The notes below the pieces were generated by a model. It worked only from the letters and a program-made list of their open reading frames with translations. It did no database searches and was not told where the DNA came from. Source: Siphonodentalium dalli (lineage: Eukaryota > Mollusca > Scaphopoda > Gadilida > Siphonodentaliidae). From it: a stretch of DNA of 64,000 bases. The position numbers and the translations under genes were made by a program. Shown in pieces: positions 22,885 to 35,335 of this stretch. The stretch lies in the NCBI GenBank assembly GCA_032622095.1, contig CP136065.1:156801577-156865576 (forward strand), written 5' to 3'. Within the stretch, counting starts at the first letter, position 1. Each line of letters opens with the position of its first letter.

Positions 22885-23400
22885 TCCATTTACACTTTTG
22901 CGTACAAAAGGTTTGACCCCCTAAAGTTGGTACCAATAATGGAACATTCTGAAAAACCGATTTCTTAAGTTGCGCATTCCTGGGGTTTAGGGGCTGCTGA
23001 ACCCCAAAAAGTGCCAAAAATCACTTCTATTTACACTTCCGCGTACATCGATGAATTTTGGTTTGATGATACTCCTAAGTGTACTGATTAAGAAAACACA
23101 ACTTAAGAAAGGGATTTTCCTGGGGTTTTCAGATAAGAAAGGGGGTCCCATGCTGAACCCCAAAACGTGATTTTTCCCTTTTTTTTACACTTTCGCGTAC
23201 ATCCATAATTTTTGGTCTCAAAGTACTTAGATATATACTAATTATAAAAACACAACTTAAGAAGCAACTTTTCCTGGGGTTTTAAGATAAGAAGTGGGTC
23301 ATCGGGTCACCCCTCAAAACGTAAAAAAATCACTTTTATTTACATGATTGCATTCGTCCAACGTGTGTGTATGTGCGTACACCCCTGGAACGTTGCACTA
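22885..23400. repeat. Subterminal tandem repeats of the giant palindrome, left
   Basis: The unit is headed by 'ttacactttcgcgtaca' and contains 'aacacaacttaagaa' and 'cctggggtttt'. It occurs at about 22890, 23030 and 23190, with a degenerate fourth near 23340 (spacing about 150 bp). The same series is mirrored at about 28430-28900. Confidence 0.75.
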
Positions 23401-24744
23401 TTACAACCAATACATCCCTAAATCGATACGATCAACTTAAGAAATATATATTCATGTCGTTTTCTGATAAGAACGAGACTTGTTACCCCCCCCCCCCCCC
23501 CCCCCCACACACAACACGATCCATTTTCTAGAACTATAAGTGAGCCAGTTTTATGAAAATTATAGCGGGAAAATCTAGTAAAATGTATACAAATGGATAT
23601 ATTTTCGTGAAGCTAAGACATAATGACACTTTTTTGGGCCAAAATTGAAACTCACCATCCAAGATGGCCGCCAAAATGGCCGCCGGAAGTTGAAAATATG
23701 ACATTTTTTCACAAATATCTTCTAGACCAATTCATGCTGCTTGGAACTGGTTGAGTAATGCAACTTTATTTTGTATTTTGTATATTAAACTGATCATTGG
23801 AGCAATTAAATATGCATTTATTGGGGTCCTAACCCCTTCCGATCCCTCAAAAATTTGATTGTACAGAATGCGGTATAAAATTTCACACACAAAAATCACA
23901 ATTGGGATTCTAGTCATATTTCAACAAGAAATGTACAGAACTTTGTAATGTGAGTGAGGCATATCATTGCCTATGCATATTCCAAATCACTGGAACCAAA
24001 ATTCTTACTTTGGCTCAAAATGGCTGCCAATATGGCCGCCAAAATATGGAAAATGGTAAATATTACACCAGCGTGTCCTGCAATCGCTTACAAGTTGTGT
24101 TGATGTATAAAATTGGCCATTCTATACATTGAATACTAACATGTCTGATGCACCATGGTTAATTGTTACTATTTTCACCACTGACATCGTCAAAAATATT
24201 GGACTTTTCTCTAAAAAAAACTTGACATAAATATTGGCAAAAATTCAGTTTTCAGGTTTGGACCATTTTTTCAGGTAAAATATAACTATCTTTGGATTGA
24301 AAGGTGTTTATTGTTTTGGTCTATCTTAAATGTGTTACACTACGGTGTTTATAGACCAAATTGCTCAAGATGGCTTCCAAAATGGCAACCAAATTTGTAA
24401 AATGCTAATTTTTTACATATATCCCGAACATTCTCTGCATTATCCGAAAAGGTAGCAAATTGTGACTCACTTGGTTATTATACGTGTTAGTTAATTAACT
24501 GACAACTACATGTTCTATTCCCAGTTGTCCCAGCTCCGTATGGGGCATGACAAATTCATTTTAATGTATGTAATTTTGCCGAGAACCTCTTTTGTGATTT
24601 TGGCCATATTTATTGAAAGGAAATGGGCAAACTTTGAGACAGAACTGAGATGGACCATAATCTTTGGCTATTCTGGTCCATTATGATAAAAAAAATGTCT
24701 ACAGGATACAGTGTGGATGCCAAGATCGTAGCCAGGGAGTTACT

Positions 24745-27105
24745 CTGTGGTCATATGTGAGGTGAATAGGTCTGCAGGGAGTTATTGTATGTCATGACTG
24801 ATGTGAGTAGGTATACAATGAGTGACTATATGGTTATAAGTGGGTTGTCCATGGTAAGATGCATCTATGTATACAGGGAGAGGTCATGGTCAGGTGTGAG
24901 GTGAATCGGTATGCATGGGGTGACTGTATGGTGTATGATTGTGTATATCCAGTACGGGTGCAACCGGTGTGCCTGTATGGTCATTGGTGTGGTGTATGGA
25001 TATAGCTACATGGTCATATATGTGTTGATTATGTATATATGGAGTGAATGTAAGGTCATGGGTGGGATGTACATGTGTTGTCTGTATGATCATGGATGGG
25101 TTGTGTGGATAAATAGGTAGTGATTTTATGGTTACGGGTAATGTGTATAGGTATACATGGAATGACTGTACGGTCATGATTGAATATGAATACCTGGAGT
25201 AAGCTGGGTGGACATTATCGATCGTGTGGGTACATAGGAAGTGTCCTTGTGGTAACGGGTGGGATGTATATTTATATATATCGTGGATGTATTACCATTG
25301 GTGGGTGTATAGGACTTAGCTGTATTATCATGGATGGCGTGTATGATTATACAATGAATTGCTGAATTGTCATGTGTGAGGTGTATATGCAAGGATGGGT
25401 TGTTTGAGTGGTCGTATGTGCGGGTTTTTTTGTATATCTGGAAGGGTTGAATGGCCATTAGTGAGGGTTACATGTATACCTGGAGTGAATCTATGGTCTA
25501 GGGTGGGCTGCATATGTATATCGAGTGGTTATATGACTATGTGTGTCGAATAGGTATACATGTAGTGAATGTATGGTTAATGGTGAGATGAGTACATGTA
25601 GGTATACAAGTAGTGACTGTATGATCATAAATGTAATGAAAATCTATACAGGGGGTGACAGGCGTATGAGTATACATGTACCTGGTGTTCCTGTTTGGTG
25701 ACTCGTGTCGGTATCGGCATGTGTATACCAGTACACACACGTGTTGCTTTATTGTCATGGGCGAGGGATATGTGTATATAGCGAGTGGCTATATGGTCAT
25801 GGATGAGGTGCATATGCATACATGGAGTGACTATACTGACATGGCTGGGTGTATTAGTATATATTGAGTGGCTATTCGGATATGGTGTGACAAATAGGGA
25901 TACAGGGATTGCCATGGCCAATGTTGGGGTGAATATGAATACAAGGATTGACCACGATCGTGTATGAATGTTTTGAATTGGTACACACGGGGTGACTATA
26001 TGGCCATAGGTCAGGTGAAGGAATATACCAGGTAACATGTGTGAGGGTATGCGTATGAAGCGAGTGGCTATATGGCCATTGGTGATGTGCATATGTATAC
26101 CGGAATGACTTTATGGTCATTGTTGTGGTGTTGATGTATATATTGATTGTCCATTTGACCATGCGTTTGGAGAATAGGTATACAGGGGATGACCTTATGG
26201 CCAATGGTGAGATGAATGGGTATACATGGAGTGACTATATGGTTATGGGTCATGTTTAGGAGTATACCCAGTGTGCCTGCATTGTGACGCGTGGCTGTAT
26301 GGTCATCAGTGGTCATGGGCCAGGTGTACATGTATACAGTGAGTAACTATATTGTTATGTCTGTGGTGTTTATGTATATATGTAATGACTGTGTGATAAT
26401 GGTTGGCTATCGCTTTCCACGATATGACATGACCTCTCTGTTGATTAACATATCCTTGAGTTATTGTGGAAAGCGATAGCCACCCAAGGTACACATGTAC
26501 AACCCACCCATTACCACAGTCACTCCATATGTACATAAACACCACACAAATGACAACATAGTCACCCACTTTATACACGTACATGTACTAGTACACCTGA
26601 TCATACAGCCATACTTGGTTATACCCGTACATACCACAAATGACGATACAGCCACGAGTCATGAACACCAGGTATACACCTACACCCGACCATATAGTCA
26701 CTATATGTATACATATTCACTACATTCACGATCATACAGCCACTCATTGTATACATATTCACATCAACGTGGACCATACAGCCACTACATGTATACCTAT
26801 TCGCCAAACCCATGACCATGGAGTCAATCCAGGTATACATATGCACATCGCCAATGGTGAGCCCTTCCAGATATACCAATATCCGCACATACGACCACTC
26901 ATAAGTTCCATACTTGCCATACTCATACACACCATCCATGATACTAAACCTACTCTCCATACACCACCAATGATAACACATCCACAACATATATAAATAT
27001 ACGTCCCCACCGTTACCAACAGGGAACTCCCTATATACCAACACATCATTCATGACCATAGAATAACTCCCTGTATACCTATTATCCTCATCTATGATCA
27101 TAACT
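24745..27105. repeat. Minisatellite, about 41-42 bp unit, inverted at its centre
   Basis: A degenerate unit of the form 'ggtatacatggagtgactgt' + 'atggtcatgggtgaggtg' runs on the plus strand from 24745 to about 26400, and on the minus strand from about 26485 to 27105. Because the unit is close to 14 codons, long spurious frames appear on both strands, with a 14-residue period rich in H, T, I and P. I treat those as non-coding. Confidence 0.85.
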
Positions 27106-28926
27106 CCCTGGCTACCATCTTGGCTTCCATCCTGTATCCAGTTGATAAATTGTTATCATAATGGGCCAGAATACCCACATATCATGGTTCATCTCAGTTC
27201 AGTCTCAAAGTTCTGCCCATTTCCTTTCAATGATATGGTTCTCCGCAAAATTCCATACTGCAACTTTAAAATGAATTGGTCATGCCCCATACGGAACTGG
27301 GACAAACATAATAGAACGTAGTTGTCAGTTAATTACATTGTAACTAACACGTACAATAACCAAGTGAGTCACAATTTGCCACTTTTTTCGGATAACGCAG
27401 AGAATAATATTCGGGATATGTTAACTTTTAACTTTTTACAAATTTGGTTGCCATTTTGGAAGCCATCTTGAGCAATTTAGTCTATAAACACCGTAGTGTG
27501 ACACATTTAAGATAGACCAAAACAATAAACACCTTTCAATCCAAAGATAGTTACATTTTACTTGAACAAATGGTCGAACCCTGAAAAGTGAATTCTTGCC
27601 GATATTTGTGTCCAATATTTCTGGTAAATGTCAGTGGTGACAATAGTAAAAATGATCCATCAGACATGTTAGTATGGAATGTATAGAAAAGAGATTAGCC
27701 AAGTGTGTACATCAACCACAACTTGTAAGCGATTGCAGGACACCCTGGGGCAATATTTACCATTTTCCATATTTTAGCGGCCATTTTCGCAGCCATTTTG
27801 AGCCAAGGTAAGATTTATGGTTCCAGAGATTTGGAATATTCATAGGTAATGATATGCCTCACTTACATTACAATGTTCTTTTCATTTCTTGTTGAAATAT
27901 GACTAGAATCCCAATTGTGATTTTTTGTAAAAGTTTGTACTGCGTTCTGTAAAATCGATTTTTTTAGGGATTGGAAGGGGTTAGGACCCCAATAAATGCA
28001 TATTTAATTGCTCCAATGATCAGTTAATATAAAAAACACAAAATAAAGTTGCATTACTCAACCAGTTCCAAACAGCATGAATTGATCTAGAAGATATTTG
28101 TGAAAAAATGTCATATTTTCAACATTCGGCGGCCATTTTCAATTTTGGCCCAAAAAAGTGTCATTATGTCTTAGCTTCACGAAAATATATACATTTGTAT
28201 ACATTTTAATAGATTTTCGCGCTATAATTTTCATAAAACTGGCTCACTTACAGTTCTAGAAAATGGATCGTGTTGTGGTTTGGGGGGGGGGGGGGGGGGT
28301 AACAAGTCTCGTTCTATCAGAAAACGACATGAATATATATTTCTTAAGTTGATCGTATCGATTTAGGGATGTATTGGTTGTAATAGTGCAACGTTCCAGG
28401 GGTGTACGCACATACACACACGTTGGACGAATGCAATCATGTAAATAAAAGTGATTTTTTACGTTTTGAGGGGTGACCCGATGACCCCCTTCTTATCTTA
28501 AACCCCCAGGAAAAGTTGCTTCTTAAGTTGTGTTTTTATAATTAGTATATATCAAAGTACTTTGAGACCAAAAATTATGGATGTACGCGAAAGTGTAAAA
28601 AAAAGGGAAAAATCACGTTTTGGGGTTCAGCATGGGACCCCCTTTCTTATCTGAAAACCCCAGGAAAATCCCTTTCTTAAGTTGTGTTTTCTTAATCAGT
28701 ACACTTAGGAGTATCATCAAACCAAAATTCATCGATGTACGCGGAAGTGGAAGTGTAAATAGAAGTGATTTTTGGCACTTTTTGGGGTTCAGCGGCCCCT
28801 AAACCCCAGGAATGCGCAACTTAAGAAATCGGTTTTTCAGAATGTTCCATTATTGGTACCAACTTTAGGGGGTCAAACCTTTTGTACGCAAAAGTGTAAA
28901 TGGAACATATGCGGGCTCCCTAACTA

Positions 28927-29412
28927 TATATAGGATTATGCGGATCTTCGCGCCAGCTGTTTGCGGTGAGACAACCTGGCTGCTATCAGTATTCAGGCTG
29001 ACTTAAATCGCCTATCTTAAAATCACATTATTGATCATATAAAGTAAACATGTGAATAATTTCGACACGGTGAAGTAATGCGGCCATGGGACATATAATA
29101 GTGACAATCGATACACCGAACTGGTGCTAGTTTTATCCCTTTTGCGAAACTTGCCGACAAAAAGGATTTGGCAAGATGGTTATGCATGATAAATTTTGCG
29201 GCCAAACTCATTACAGAAATATTATCGAAGACATCGGGAAAAAAAAACAAAAAAAACGATATACATATATGTTCAAAGCAAAATGTCTCCAAATTTCTCC
29301 TTTTTTTATATGTTTCGTGCTACTTGCGACATAACTGATAGGGACATTTTTAAGCTCATCAGATAAGTTGAATCTGCTTCACAAGTCTTGATTTTCCTGA
29401 AAAGTATATAAG
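28927..29412. other. Intergenic between palindrome and LTR element
   Basis: No supported gene. An 85-codon minus-strand frame (29292-29035) has a hydrophobic start but no recognised motif. Confidence 0.4.
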
Positions 29413-29872
29413 TGTGGTGAATGTCGGTTTCGGGGAAATATGCTATCGTGTCTGCACCAACAGAGACCAACTGCGTCCATTAAAACAGAACAGCTATATA
29501 GTGTGGCAGTATGCCGTAATGCGTGACCCAGTGTTGTGACTAGAGTGGACAAAGAGGAATTGCTCACGGAATTCTACTCAGCACGCAATGTGTGTGAACT
29601 GTGACGCGGTCGGCTGACCAGGAGAACAATAACATTAGAGCTCGGCTATAGATCACCGTCGGATGTGGACGCTTTTCTAACATCGTTGTTCCATCATGGA
29701 GACACCAAAAGACATTGACGGTGATATTGTTACCATCTTATATACCTTCATACAATTAAACATCTCATTATTTTAAACACATCGCTGTCACTTCGGTACG
29801 TTTGCCCCAAATTAATACCATTAGAACTTTGGTCCATCGCAGCTTGAAATCATTATAGGCAAAGTTCTAACA
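29413..29872 (+). repeat. 5' LTR (460 bp)
   Basis: Begins TGTGGTGAATGTCGG and ends GCAAAGTTCTAACA. It matches the split 3' LTR with about a dozen or so differences by eye (roughly 3%). It should hold the promoter; I cannot place the start site. Confidence 0.88.
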
Positions 29873-29874
29873 AA

Positions 29875-29890
29875 TGGCGCTGCGAGCATG
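29875..29890 (+). promoter_or_regulatory. Candidate primer binding site
   Basis: tggcgctgcgagcatg lies 2 bp after the 5' LTR and begins with TGG, the complement of a tRNA CCA end. The position is right; the identity of the tRNA is not known to me. Confidence 0.5.
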
Positions 29891-31504
29891 CAATTCGTAT
29901 TCTGCGTAATATTTGCTCGGTTTAATATGTTATAGTTGGGGTAAATGGACATCGGTAGTATGCGATTGTGACAAGTAATTTCCACGAAATATTTCTGGTG
30001 TTTGAAAATTTTTACTGAAGAATTTGTATGTTTTGGTGGTCTTTTTATCTTCTGAATATTCTTCTTGAAATTATTGCTGACCTTGTGAAATGCCGAGCGT
30101 GATGAATATTCTGAATTTCTGAAAATAGATTTTATTGAGTCTGGTTGCATATTTGCAATATTTAGTCAGTCATTATATTTTTTTCGACTGAAAAGTACCC
30201 GGATGCAAATTGTTCTTCGAATGTATCGATACACGCGGTCAATTGGAATAGTGTTGAGATTGCTTGTGCTGTTGGAATCCGTTTGCTGACATTGTAATGA
30301 TTATGCAGTCTTACTGTGTTACAAAAGTGACAAGTGTTTTGAGTTTTGAGATGCTGTTCATTGTCGTTTAGAACGACCCGGATGTGTATTTATTTCAGGT
30401 GATTAGGTCCGAGAAACGACATTGTATACATGTATCTTAATATTTTATGTTTGCAATCGAAAGTTTATAAATTGTGAGGGGTGTGGGTGTAGGACAGAGG
30501 TTTATTTTTGACGTGAAAAGCATTTCACGGGATACCGACATTGTCAATTTATGAAACTTTGGTTTGATACAGTACGGATAATTTTGTCGTCACCTAATTA
30601 TGGGAAATATTTGTTCGATCTAGTGTATGGTGCTCGTGTTATGAACAGTAATTTGTTTGCTAACGTTTGTGGCCAAAATGTCATTATTTTGGTGAAGTAA
30701 AGGACTATTGTTGATTTGAAAATATAACCGATTTGGAGTAATGCTTGTACCGCTGTGGAGTGTTTCAGGGTACAGTTTTGTTGGACTTACAAACGCGAAG
30801 TGTTACTTACAGTTGATTTGTGCAGTTTATAATCACTGTTAAATTTGTGCAGTTTATAATCACTGTTAAATTGGTTTAAATGGTTCAAAATATAACCAAT
30901 TTGGAGTAATGCATGTACCGCTGTGGGGTGTTTCAGGGTACAGTTTTGTTGGGGTATATACGTACAAACGCGAAGTGTTACTTACAGTTGATTTGTATAT
31001 TTATTTATCACATAATTTGGCCATAAAAGCAGTTTCATAATTATCGGTAATAGACACGTTTAATATCAGCGCGTGCGATGACGTCACAGCGTTCTTCAAA
31101 TAACTTGCGATCGCTGTAGTTTATGATTGTTTTCGATGAATATTTCACGTTGCTTCAGGTTGCTTCGGGTTTATTTGCTAATGTGATAAAAGGTATCTCA
31201 CACTTGTCCTATTTTATACGTAATTTATCGACCTCGTCCTCTAAATTTAGTGAACTCGGTTGATAAATTCCGTATAAAATAGAAACTCATGTGAGATCCT
31301 CTATATATAGTCACTGTTAAATTTGTTATGGTTCGAAATTATCATTAGTTGTAGATACGTATGTCAGCAAACATATATGTTCATCTCAAGTTATACAGAC
31401 ACTCGATCGTGTTGTAATTTGTGATTTATTCACTGGAAATTACGGTTTTTTTTCGGAGAAAATATTGATTTTCAGATAAATAACGTGTCAATAGACTTTG
31501 CGTA
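29891..31504 (+). other. Long untranslated leader with tandem repeat and hairpin
   Basis: 30717-30822 and 30885-30993 are tandem copies ('accaatttggagtaatgc', 'gtttcagggtacagttttgt'), with 'ataatcactgttaaatt' repeated between them and again near 31308. At 31192-31299 an inverted repeat pairs 'ctattttatacg' with 'cgtataaaatag' and 'tctcaca' with 'tgtgaga'. The region could carry packaging or dimer signals; that is inference. No coding frame with a motif. Confidence 0.55.
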
Positions 31505-32443
31505 ATGACTGAGCCATTTCAGTCTGTTCAGCATGGGAGTAATTGTCAAAACACCGAATTATTGACACATGTCAGTGGCTTGGGCCACGTGACCACGCGG
31601 ATTCCACAAATGCAGAAGGAAACGCGTGATTTGAGGCAGGATTCGTTGAACAATTGTTGCTTTTCTGGTCCCGTTAAACTGGATGGTGGGGAGAGTCTGG
31701 TAAATGAAGATCCCTCCGCCTGGAGTCGTTTAGAACCGGCCCAAAGTAATCTTGTTCGAGGTGCCCCTAGATCAGAAATACCAGTGGGCTATTACACAAA
31801 CGAGAGAGGGGATGCCAAACTAATCATGGCCACAAATGCCCCCATGGTGGAGCCACATTATGAGTCTCGTCCAAACAAAGACGTTAAACTTCACGAACCC
31901 CAATCTAAACCCATGGACCTGTCTGGAGTGCAGCCAATGGCCCAACCCACCCATCGGAAGTCAAGTGGAGTGTCCAGATCCATGAAATTGGTTGTGGAGG
32001 GGAATAGGGGTAGGACTGAGGATGGATTGGATGACTCGAAATTTTCCGGCAGGTCATGTTCATCGGGGGTATCGAGGTCATCGGGGCGGTCGAGTTCATC
32101 GGCCGCGCCGATGTCATCGGATGCATCATATTCATCGGTTGCATCAAGGTCGTCTGGGTCATCAAGATCGTCGGGGAAACATAAGTCTCTTAAATCACGG
32201 GCCGCCCGAAATTCATTGGTCGTCACCAAGGTTGACAATAATTCACCCAAACGTCACAAGGTTAATTCTTCGAGGGATTCTATTTCGTCAAGGGTATCAT
32301 CGGAACTTGACTCTTCGGGGACTCTTACTTGCTCCACGTTTAGTTCAAGAAATAACTCAACAGTCTCGGAGATCGAGGGGCCGGGTGACATTATGGTTAA
32401 GGAATTTTTGGGGGTAGTCAATAATAACCCGGCACATCAATAA

Positions 32444-33520
32444 GGGGCTTGGCCTGGCCAGCCCGGGCTGAGCCTTAAGCGGATGCAAGCAACTATGTTC
32501 TACCCCAACACACATCAGCAAGGGGCTTGGCCTGGCCAGCCCGGGCTGAGCCTTGAGCGGATGCAGGTAACTATGTTCGATCCCAACACACATCGGCAAG
32601 GGGCTTGGCCTGGCCCGCCCGGGCTGAGCCTTGAGCAGATGCGTGCAATGTATGACCCCATCGTCATTCAGAAAAGACCTCTTCGGCAAAGACCTGAAAT
32701 CCTACATAACAGTAAAACTCGACAACCACATTCCATACATACCTCATTGCCAGATACCACAAATCAGCATGAGTCCACAAATCTGCACAGGCAGGAAAGT
32801 TTGCGAGGGACTTGCCCTGGCCAGCCCGGGCTGAGCCTTGAGCAAACACCTGCCAAAAATCCGACAATCTCTCATAACTCCACAAATCTGCACAAGCAGG
32901 AAAGTTTGCGAGGGACTTGGTCTGGCCAGCCCGGGCTGAGCGTTGAGCAAACAGCTGCCAAAAATCAGACAATCTCTCATAACTCCACAAATCTGCACAG
33001 GCAGGAATGTTTGCGAGGGACTTGGCCTGGTCAACCCGGGCAGAGCCTTGAACAAACACCTGCCAACATATATGATAATACTACAGTTACATTCGACTCC
33101 ACAAATCGGCACAGGCAGGAATGTTTGCGAGGGACTTGGCCTGGTCAACCCGGGCTGAGCCTTGAACAAACACCTGCCAACATATATGATAACACTATTG
33201 TTCCCTTCGACTCCACAAATCTGCACAGGCAGGAACGTTTGCGAGGGACTTGGCCTGGTCCACCCGGGCTGAGCCCCAAGCAGACACCTGCCAACACCTT
33301 TGAAAACCCGACAATCTCGCATAACTCCACAGTTCTGCACATACAGGAATGTTCGCAAGGAGCTTGGCCTGGTCCACCCGGGCTGAGCCCCAAGCAGACA
33401 CCTGCCAACTATTCATCGATTCAATTTAACGACACCCTTCCGCACAATGGGGAGCCTTCGCATATGGCTTGGACTGGTCAGCCCGGTCTTCGCTCCGAGC
33501 GTAGGCCTCCCAACATATAC
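32444..33520 (+). repeat. Ten W-P-G-x-P-G-L repeats within gag
   Basis: The coding repeats have two spacings. The first three (32444, 32521, 32599) are 78 bp apart. Later copies (about 32803 to 33463) are about 105-115 bp apart and add 'ccacaaatctgcacaggcagg'. Length differences are multiples of three, so the repeats have expanded in frame, which suggests past coding selection. Confidence 0.8.
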
Positions 33521-33769
33521 AACGACACCACGGTACAATTGGGGGAATATGACGAAATTAGCCGACGAATAAAGAGATTGACAAGTACAAAGAGTAGTCG
33601 TCGAGGAGATAGCACTGCTGATTCTTGCAGCAGTGGTAGCTCATCGCCGTCGCCGGTTCGTGACCAAGGTGGTGTTCGCTCAGATTCGCGGGAACGGAAG
33701 GGTCGTAGTTATGGATCATATGTGGGGAAGAAAGGCAGAAGGCCCCAATGCATTATGATGTATGACGGT

Positions 33770-34240
33770 AGTGGCAAATTTGTGGCTTTTTGGGATAAAA
33801 TCATGGCTTTTGTCAATGCGGAACGTATGGACGATTTGGAAAGACGAGACACACTTTGTTGGGCCTTGGAGGGGAAGGCCTCTGACTATTTCTCCATGAT
33901 GAAAAAACAAAACCAAGAGGGGGGTTTCGAGTGGATGATGGGGAAATTGGCCAGCCGATTTGGGGGAACATTGCCAACTTTTGACAATTTCTACAATGCC
34001 TGCCATGAACCCCAAGAGTCCCTTGGTGATTGGGCTGATCGACTACAAGATATGGGGGCAAGGTCTTGGAGGGGATGGCAACCAAATTGTTGGAGGGTCA
34101 TCTGGCGTCGAGGTTTTGCCATGGATTGAGGGATAGAGAGGCAGCCAGTTTCCATCAGTGCATTAGGCATGAATCGTTGGAGGAAGCCAAGAGTAGTGTT
34201 CAGTACATGTTGTCGAACCGGGGTGAGGGAAATTGGAAAA
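33770..34240 (+). other. Gag capsid-like core
   Basis: The aromatic/acidic pattern (FVAFWDKIMAFVNAE, LCWALEGKASDYFSMM, LASRFGGTLP, ESLGDWADRL, then FCHGLRDREAASF after a frameshift near 34070) matches the retrotransposon gag domain of Ty3/gypsy-like elements as I know it. It lies directly before the zinc knuckle, as expected. Confidence 0.7.
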
Positions 34241-34529
34241 ATGAAGACGACAGAATCGCCAGCATCCAGGGGGATATGGACATGTTTAAGTCAAGTATGT
34301 CACACAATGTGTCTCATTTGACAACAGAAATGGGTCGACTGTCATCATTAGTAATGAAGTCCTCTAATGACAGTGCGCATGGTCACACGGCCATGGGAAA
34401 CAACTCAAACAAAGGTCCACCTCACACTAAGCATTCAACCACAAATCAGAGGAAGCCTCCTTTTAACAAGGAGTTCAATAGAATTAAGAACCCAAATAGG
34501 CCAAACACCGCACAATGTCTAATGTTCGC

Positions 34530-34571
34530 TGTTTTGGATGTCAGGGTTTTGGCCACAAAATGGCACACTGT
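34530..34571 (+). other. CCHC zinc knuckle
   Basis: CFGCQGFGHKMAHC fits C-x2-C-x4-H-x4-C exactly. This is the nucleocapsid RNA-binding motif of retroelement gag proteins. Confidence 0.92.
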
Positions 34572-34739
34572 CCAGCCCAAGAGTTGTCAGTTGGGGACGA
34601 GAGCATTCCCACTGAGGGATGTGAAATAATCAGGGTTGAGGAATATGTTCCATTAGAAACTGATGAGATTGGGAATGGGAATTGTAACTTTGGGCCCCCG
34701 GGCTGTAGTAAGTCTTCAATCCTAATTGATGAACAAATG

Positions 34740-35125
34740 GGGACACCTGTTGGGCCTATCTCGAGCGGTTCTGGCTCTGCCGGAATAGTTCGGGATATGC
34801 CAAAGCTATCTCAAACTTCTTCGTCTCCAAATGACAAGCCTCCTGTGGGGTCTATCTCGAGTGGTTCTGGCTCTGCCGGAATAGTTCGAGATATGCCAAG
34901 GCTATTTCAAACTTCTTTGCTTCCAAATGACCAGCCACCTGTGGGGCCTATCTCGAGCGGTTCTGGCTCTGCCGGAATAGTTCGAGATATGCCAAGGCTA
35001 TTTCAAACTTCTTCGCCTACAAATGGCCAGCATCATATCGGCCCTATCTCGAGCGGTTCTGGCTCTGCCGGAATAGCGAGAGATACGGCAAAGCTAGTTC
35101 AAACGTCTAACCCAGCTATCTCTAC
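34740..35125 (+). repeat. In-frame GSGSAGIVRDMP repeat, four copies
   Basis: Copies at about 34755, 34854, 34956 and 35043, spaced about 90-105 bp, encode PISSGSGSAGI followed by RDMP or RDTA and LFQTS. Three copies are repeated in the second duplicate at 37890-38150. Confidence 0.8.
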
Positions 35126-35335
35126 TGTTGTCTCAGTTTTTTCTGGCATTCCCGTAATAGTTGGAGACGAATGTGTGTATTTAGTTGAACTTCAACCAGT
35201 TAATGGAGTTATTGGATCATCTGTCTCGAGTCTGTCTGAGACGCCCGGATTAATTGGAGACAAGACCATTGCATCTCAAGGGGGGGGGGAGAAGGAGTAG
35301 GACCTGGACTGGCTCGCCCGTTTAAGGACCTACTC

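Larger units (their letters stand above)
22863..28926. mobile_element. Giant 6-kb palindrome (foldback element) with minisatellite core
   Basis: The left end TAGTTAGGGAGCCCGCATAT and its reverse complement at 28926 bound an inverted repeat. Unique arm parts are 22863-24745 and 27107-28926 (about 1.85 kb each, very similar). They then merge into a minisatellite that is itself inverted around the centre near 26442, where 'ggctatcgctttccac' (26404-26420) mirrors 'gtggaaagcgatagcc' (26467-26482). The left half of the minisatellite (about 1.66 kb) is longer than the right (about 0.62 kb). A C-run (23486-23506) on the left mirrors a G-run (28282-28299) on the right. No long frame outside the minisatellite, so the element is non-autonomous. 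Superfamily unknown. Confidence 0.88.
31505..35300 (+). pseudogene. gag: gag-type polyprotein gene, broken by one stop and frameshifts
   Basis: A capsid-like protein that would package the element RNA. It starts at ATG 31505 (Ser/Arg-rich region, residues about 170-300 of the first part). An in-frame TAA at 32441-32443 interrupts it; comparison with the neighbouring repeats (HQQGAWPG against HQ-stop-GAWPG) shows a single CAA-to-TAA change. The same frame continues to 34129 through ten copies of a W-P-G-Q/P-P-G-L motif (32444-33500) and a gag core (FWDKIMAFVNAERMDD, then ESLGDWADRLQDM). Near 34070 the frame shifts within 'aggggatgg', and reading goes on to about 34510 in the next frame (RFCHGLRDREAASF). 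Another shift near 34510-34530 leads into the zinc knuckle. The frame then carries a GSGSAGIVRDMP repeat and ends at a TAG at 35298. Confidence 0.82.

Noticed and set aside
24890-27101. Many long open frames (up to 160 codons) on both strands
   Set aside because: They are products of the 41-42 bp minisatellite, which is nearly a multiple of three. Both strands are open equally and the residues follow the repeat period.
31891-32250. 119-codon minus-strand frame rich in DDLDDPDD
   Set aside because: It is the antisense of the Ser-rich gag region on the plus strand ('tcatcgg' repeats).
32664-33416. Minus-strand frames of 73-204 codons with QPGLARPSP repeats
   Set aside because: Antisense of the WPGQPGL repeats in gag. 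Kept only as a curiosity in the findings.
32483-34129. Separate gene starting at ATG 32483
   Set aside because: Same frame as the upstream part and separated only by a single TAA that sister repeats read as CAA, so it is one broken gene.
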